A stretch of DNA of 5,929 bases, from the NCBI GenBank assembly GCA_024697655.1, contig JAILFI010000181.1, positions 1 through 5,929 of the forward strand, written 5' to 3'. The notes under the pieces were generated by a model that saw nothing but the letters and a program-made list of their open reading frames with translations, did not search any database and was not told the origin of the DNA. The DNA is from Clostridiales bacterium. Its GTDB lineage: Bacteria > Bacillota_A > Clostridia > Peptostreptococcales > Anaerovoracaceae. The position numbers were made by a program, and so were the translations under genes. Shown piece by piece: positions 4,736 through 5,929 of the stretch (positions are counted from its first letter, which is position 1; each line of letters starts with the position of its first letter).

Positions 4736-5629
4736 TCAGATGCCAAGATCCTTGAGCGCCGCCGCGATGAGCGATTCCGCTTCGGCGCAGGTGCCCTGAT
4801 GGAGCGATTCCGTTTCGCCGAGAAGCGCGTACAGTGTCAGTGCCGCATCGCCGGATGGCCCGGCCTCGCCGATCTGCGCATGCACAGCTGCCGCCACGGA
4901 GCAGTCCGCCTGCATCCCGCGGAACAGCCTGCGCTCAATGTCAAACCGCTGCCGCGTCTTCGCGTCGCTGATCTTCGCCAGCACCTCGCGGATCTCCGTA
5001 TCCGCTTCGCGGCACTCCACCGCCAGGATGCCCTGGCAGCAGGACGGCACCATCTCGGCCGCCGTGAAATGCCGCACCTCGAAGTCCGACAGGTCGAAGT
5101 GGATGCGGTCGAGGCCCGCTCTTGCGAGGATGATCGCATCGTAATCGCCGCGCCTCAGCTTTTCGACACGGGTCGTGATGTTGCCGCGGATCTCCGCGAA
5201 CGTCACATCCGGATCGAGCTTCGCGTAATAATGACGGCGTCTTGCGCTGCCGGTGCCGATGACCGGTGTCCTGCCCGCCGCACGGACACTTTCCAGCGAC
5301 CTGTCCTTGGGGATCAGCAGCAGGTCTTCCGCTGCAGCCGCCTTCGGAACACCCGCGATGATGAGTCCGTCCGCCAGTTCGTACGGCAGATCCTTGCTGC
5401 TGTGGACCGCGATGTCCGCCTCCCCTGCGAGGAGCACCTGCTCGATGCCCCGCACAAAAAGACCGTCGCCGCCAATCGACCGCAGCGAGGACTTTCTATC
5501 CTGATCTCCTTTGGTGGAAACCTTGACGATCTCCGCTTCAACGCCCTGCTCCGCCAGCAGATCCCTGACGTGGTTTGCCTGGACCAGGGCCAGTTTGCCG
5601 GCGCGTGTCGCCAGCTTCAGTGTCTTCAT
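4736..5629 (-). CDS. hemC: Porphobilinogen deaminase (hydroxymethylbilane synthase)
   Basis: This cytoplasmic enzyme joins four porphobilinogens into hydroxymethylbilane, the linear precursor used by the neighbouring HemD domain. Its 297 residues are close to family length. Visible features: N-terminal LATRAGKLALVQ (6-17), GGDGLFVRGIE (53-63), AVHSSKDLP (74-82) with catalytic Asp80, arginine cluster GSARRR (127-132), IRGNITTRVEKL (147-158), YDAIILARAGL (163-173), and ADCSVAAAVHAQIG (241-254) with Cys243, the expected attachment point of the dipyrromethane cofactor. Two departures from the E. coli enzyme appear: Gly11 replaces the Ser of the RxS motif, and SCCQG (196-200) replaces AVGQG. The ATG overlaps the stop codon of the upstream met8-like gene by 4 bp (ATGA), with GAGG about 8 nt upstream, indicating coupled translation. 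Confidence 0.95.
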   Translation of the reverse strand: MKTLKLATRAGKLALVQANHVRDLLAEQGVEAEIVKVSTKGDQDRKSSLRSIGGDGLFVRGIEQVLLAGEADIAVHSSKDLPYELADGLIIAGVPKAAAAEDLLLIPKDRSLESVRAAGRTPVIGTGSARRRHYYAKLDPDVTFAEIRGNITTRVEKLRRGDYDAIILARAGLDRIHFDLSDFEVRHFTAAEMVPSCCQGILAVECREADTEIREVLAKISDAKTRQRFDIERRLFRGMQADCSVAAAVHAQIGEAGPSGDAALTLYALLGETESLHQGTCAEAESLIAAALKDLGI

Positions 5630-5929
5630 TCGTTTGCCTCTGTTTCGTAATGCGTGATGATCTGTTCGATCACTTCATCGTCTGTCTGGTTGTGATCCGC
5701 AAGCAGCCAGCCGAGGATCTCCTCGTAGGCAACCTGCCGTTTTTCCTGCGTGGGAAGGCGCTGCATCAGATCCGCGCGGAACGAGCCCATCCGCTCCAGG
5801 ATCTCCCCGATGTCCGGCGGGAGTTCTTTCTCGATCTCCTGCCGCATCTTCCGCGCGAAAGCCGGGCTGGTGCCCGACGTGGAGACCGCCACGATCAGCG
5901 GTCCTTCCTTGATGGTCGCAGGCAGATAG
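5626..5929 (-). CDS. Precorrin-2 dehydrogenase / siroheme synthase (Met8/CysG N-terminal type), C-terminal part
   Basis: The 5' end lies beyond the right edge; 100 C-terminal codons and the TGA stop are present. The open frame continues through the window edge (LPATIKEGPLIVAVSTSG), so a GTG at 5892 is not a true start. This enzyme family uses NAD+ to oxidise precorrin-2 to sirohydrochlorin and, in some members, inserts Fe2+ to make siroheme. Diagnostic segments are GPLIVAVSTSGTSPAFARKMRQ, the substrate-binding stretch after the Rossmann domain, and the following helical dimerisation region (IEKELPPDIGEILERMG). The Rossmann domain and its catalytic aspartate are outside the window. No CysG-type methyltransferase domain follows, because that activity is in the separate CobA-HemD. 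Ferrochelatase ability cannot be judged from this fragment. Confidence 0.9.
   Translation of the reverse strand, partial: YLPATIKEGPLIVAVSTSGTSPAFARKMRQEIEKELPPDIGEILERMGSFRADLMQRLPTQEKRQVAYEEILGWLLADHNQTDDEVIEQIITHYETEANE

Noticed and set aside
4844..4860. Sequence resembling the 1035-1050 palindrome (GCATCGCCGGATGGC) inside hemC
   Set aside because: It lies within conserved coding sequence and its arms are imperfect, so it is not supported as an operator.
3675..5650. Long plus-strand open frames opposite cobA-hemD and hemC (3675-4799 and 4799-5650)
   Set aside because: Their Arg/Asp/His-rich translations match no family, and they lie antisense to well-conserved enzymes.

Overview
The window looks like chromosomal DNA from an anaerobic, fairly GC-rich bacterium. 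Protein style (a CobA-HemD fusion, a short Met8-type protein, a clostridial-type CobI/CbiL) and strong AAGGAGG ribosome sites suggest a Gram-positive lineage such as Clostridia or Negativicutes. Coriobacteriia remain possible because two promoters look leaderless. This placement is inferred from protein style; no marker gene is present.

Layout: (a) 1-1001, minus strand: an ABC-2 type exporter, with a complete ATPase followed by the first 36 codons of its permease, which runs off the left edge. (b) 1002-1096: a 95-bp divergent promoter region with a TATAAT box 9-10 nt before each start codon and a 16-bp palindrome between the promoters. (c) 1097-2200, plus strand: a surface protein with a signal peptide, two related beta-rich domains, an Ala/Asp/Glu-rich linker and a C-terminal membrane anchor. 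It is probably related to NEAT/iron-transport-associated domains, but that is not certain. (d) 2201-2485: a convergent intergenic region with two mirror-image intrinsic terminators that share a perfect 16-bp inverted repeat, plus extra hairpins. (e) 2486-5929, minus strand: a tetrapyrrole/corrinoid operon, transcribed right to left as met8-like (5' end cut off by the window), hemC, cobA-hemD, cobI/cbiL.

The operon covers a coherent route. HemC makes hydroxymethylbilane, the HemD domain closes it to uroporphyrinogen III, and the CobA domain methylates that to precorrin-2. The Met8-like enzyme oxidises precorrin-2 to sirohydrochlorin, and CobI/CbiL methylates C20 towards cobalamin. The exporter and surface protein share a divergent control region, so co-regulation is likely. 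Whether they serve heme, corrinoid or something else cannot be told from sequence alone. No tRNA, rRNA, CRISPR array, insertion sequence or riboswitch was seen.
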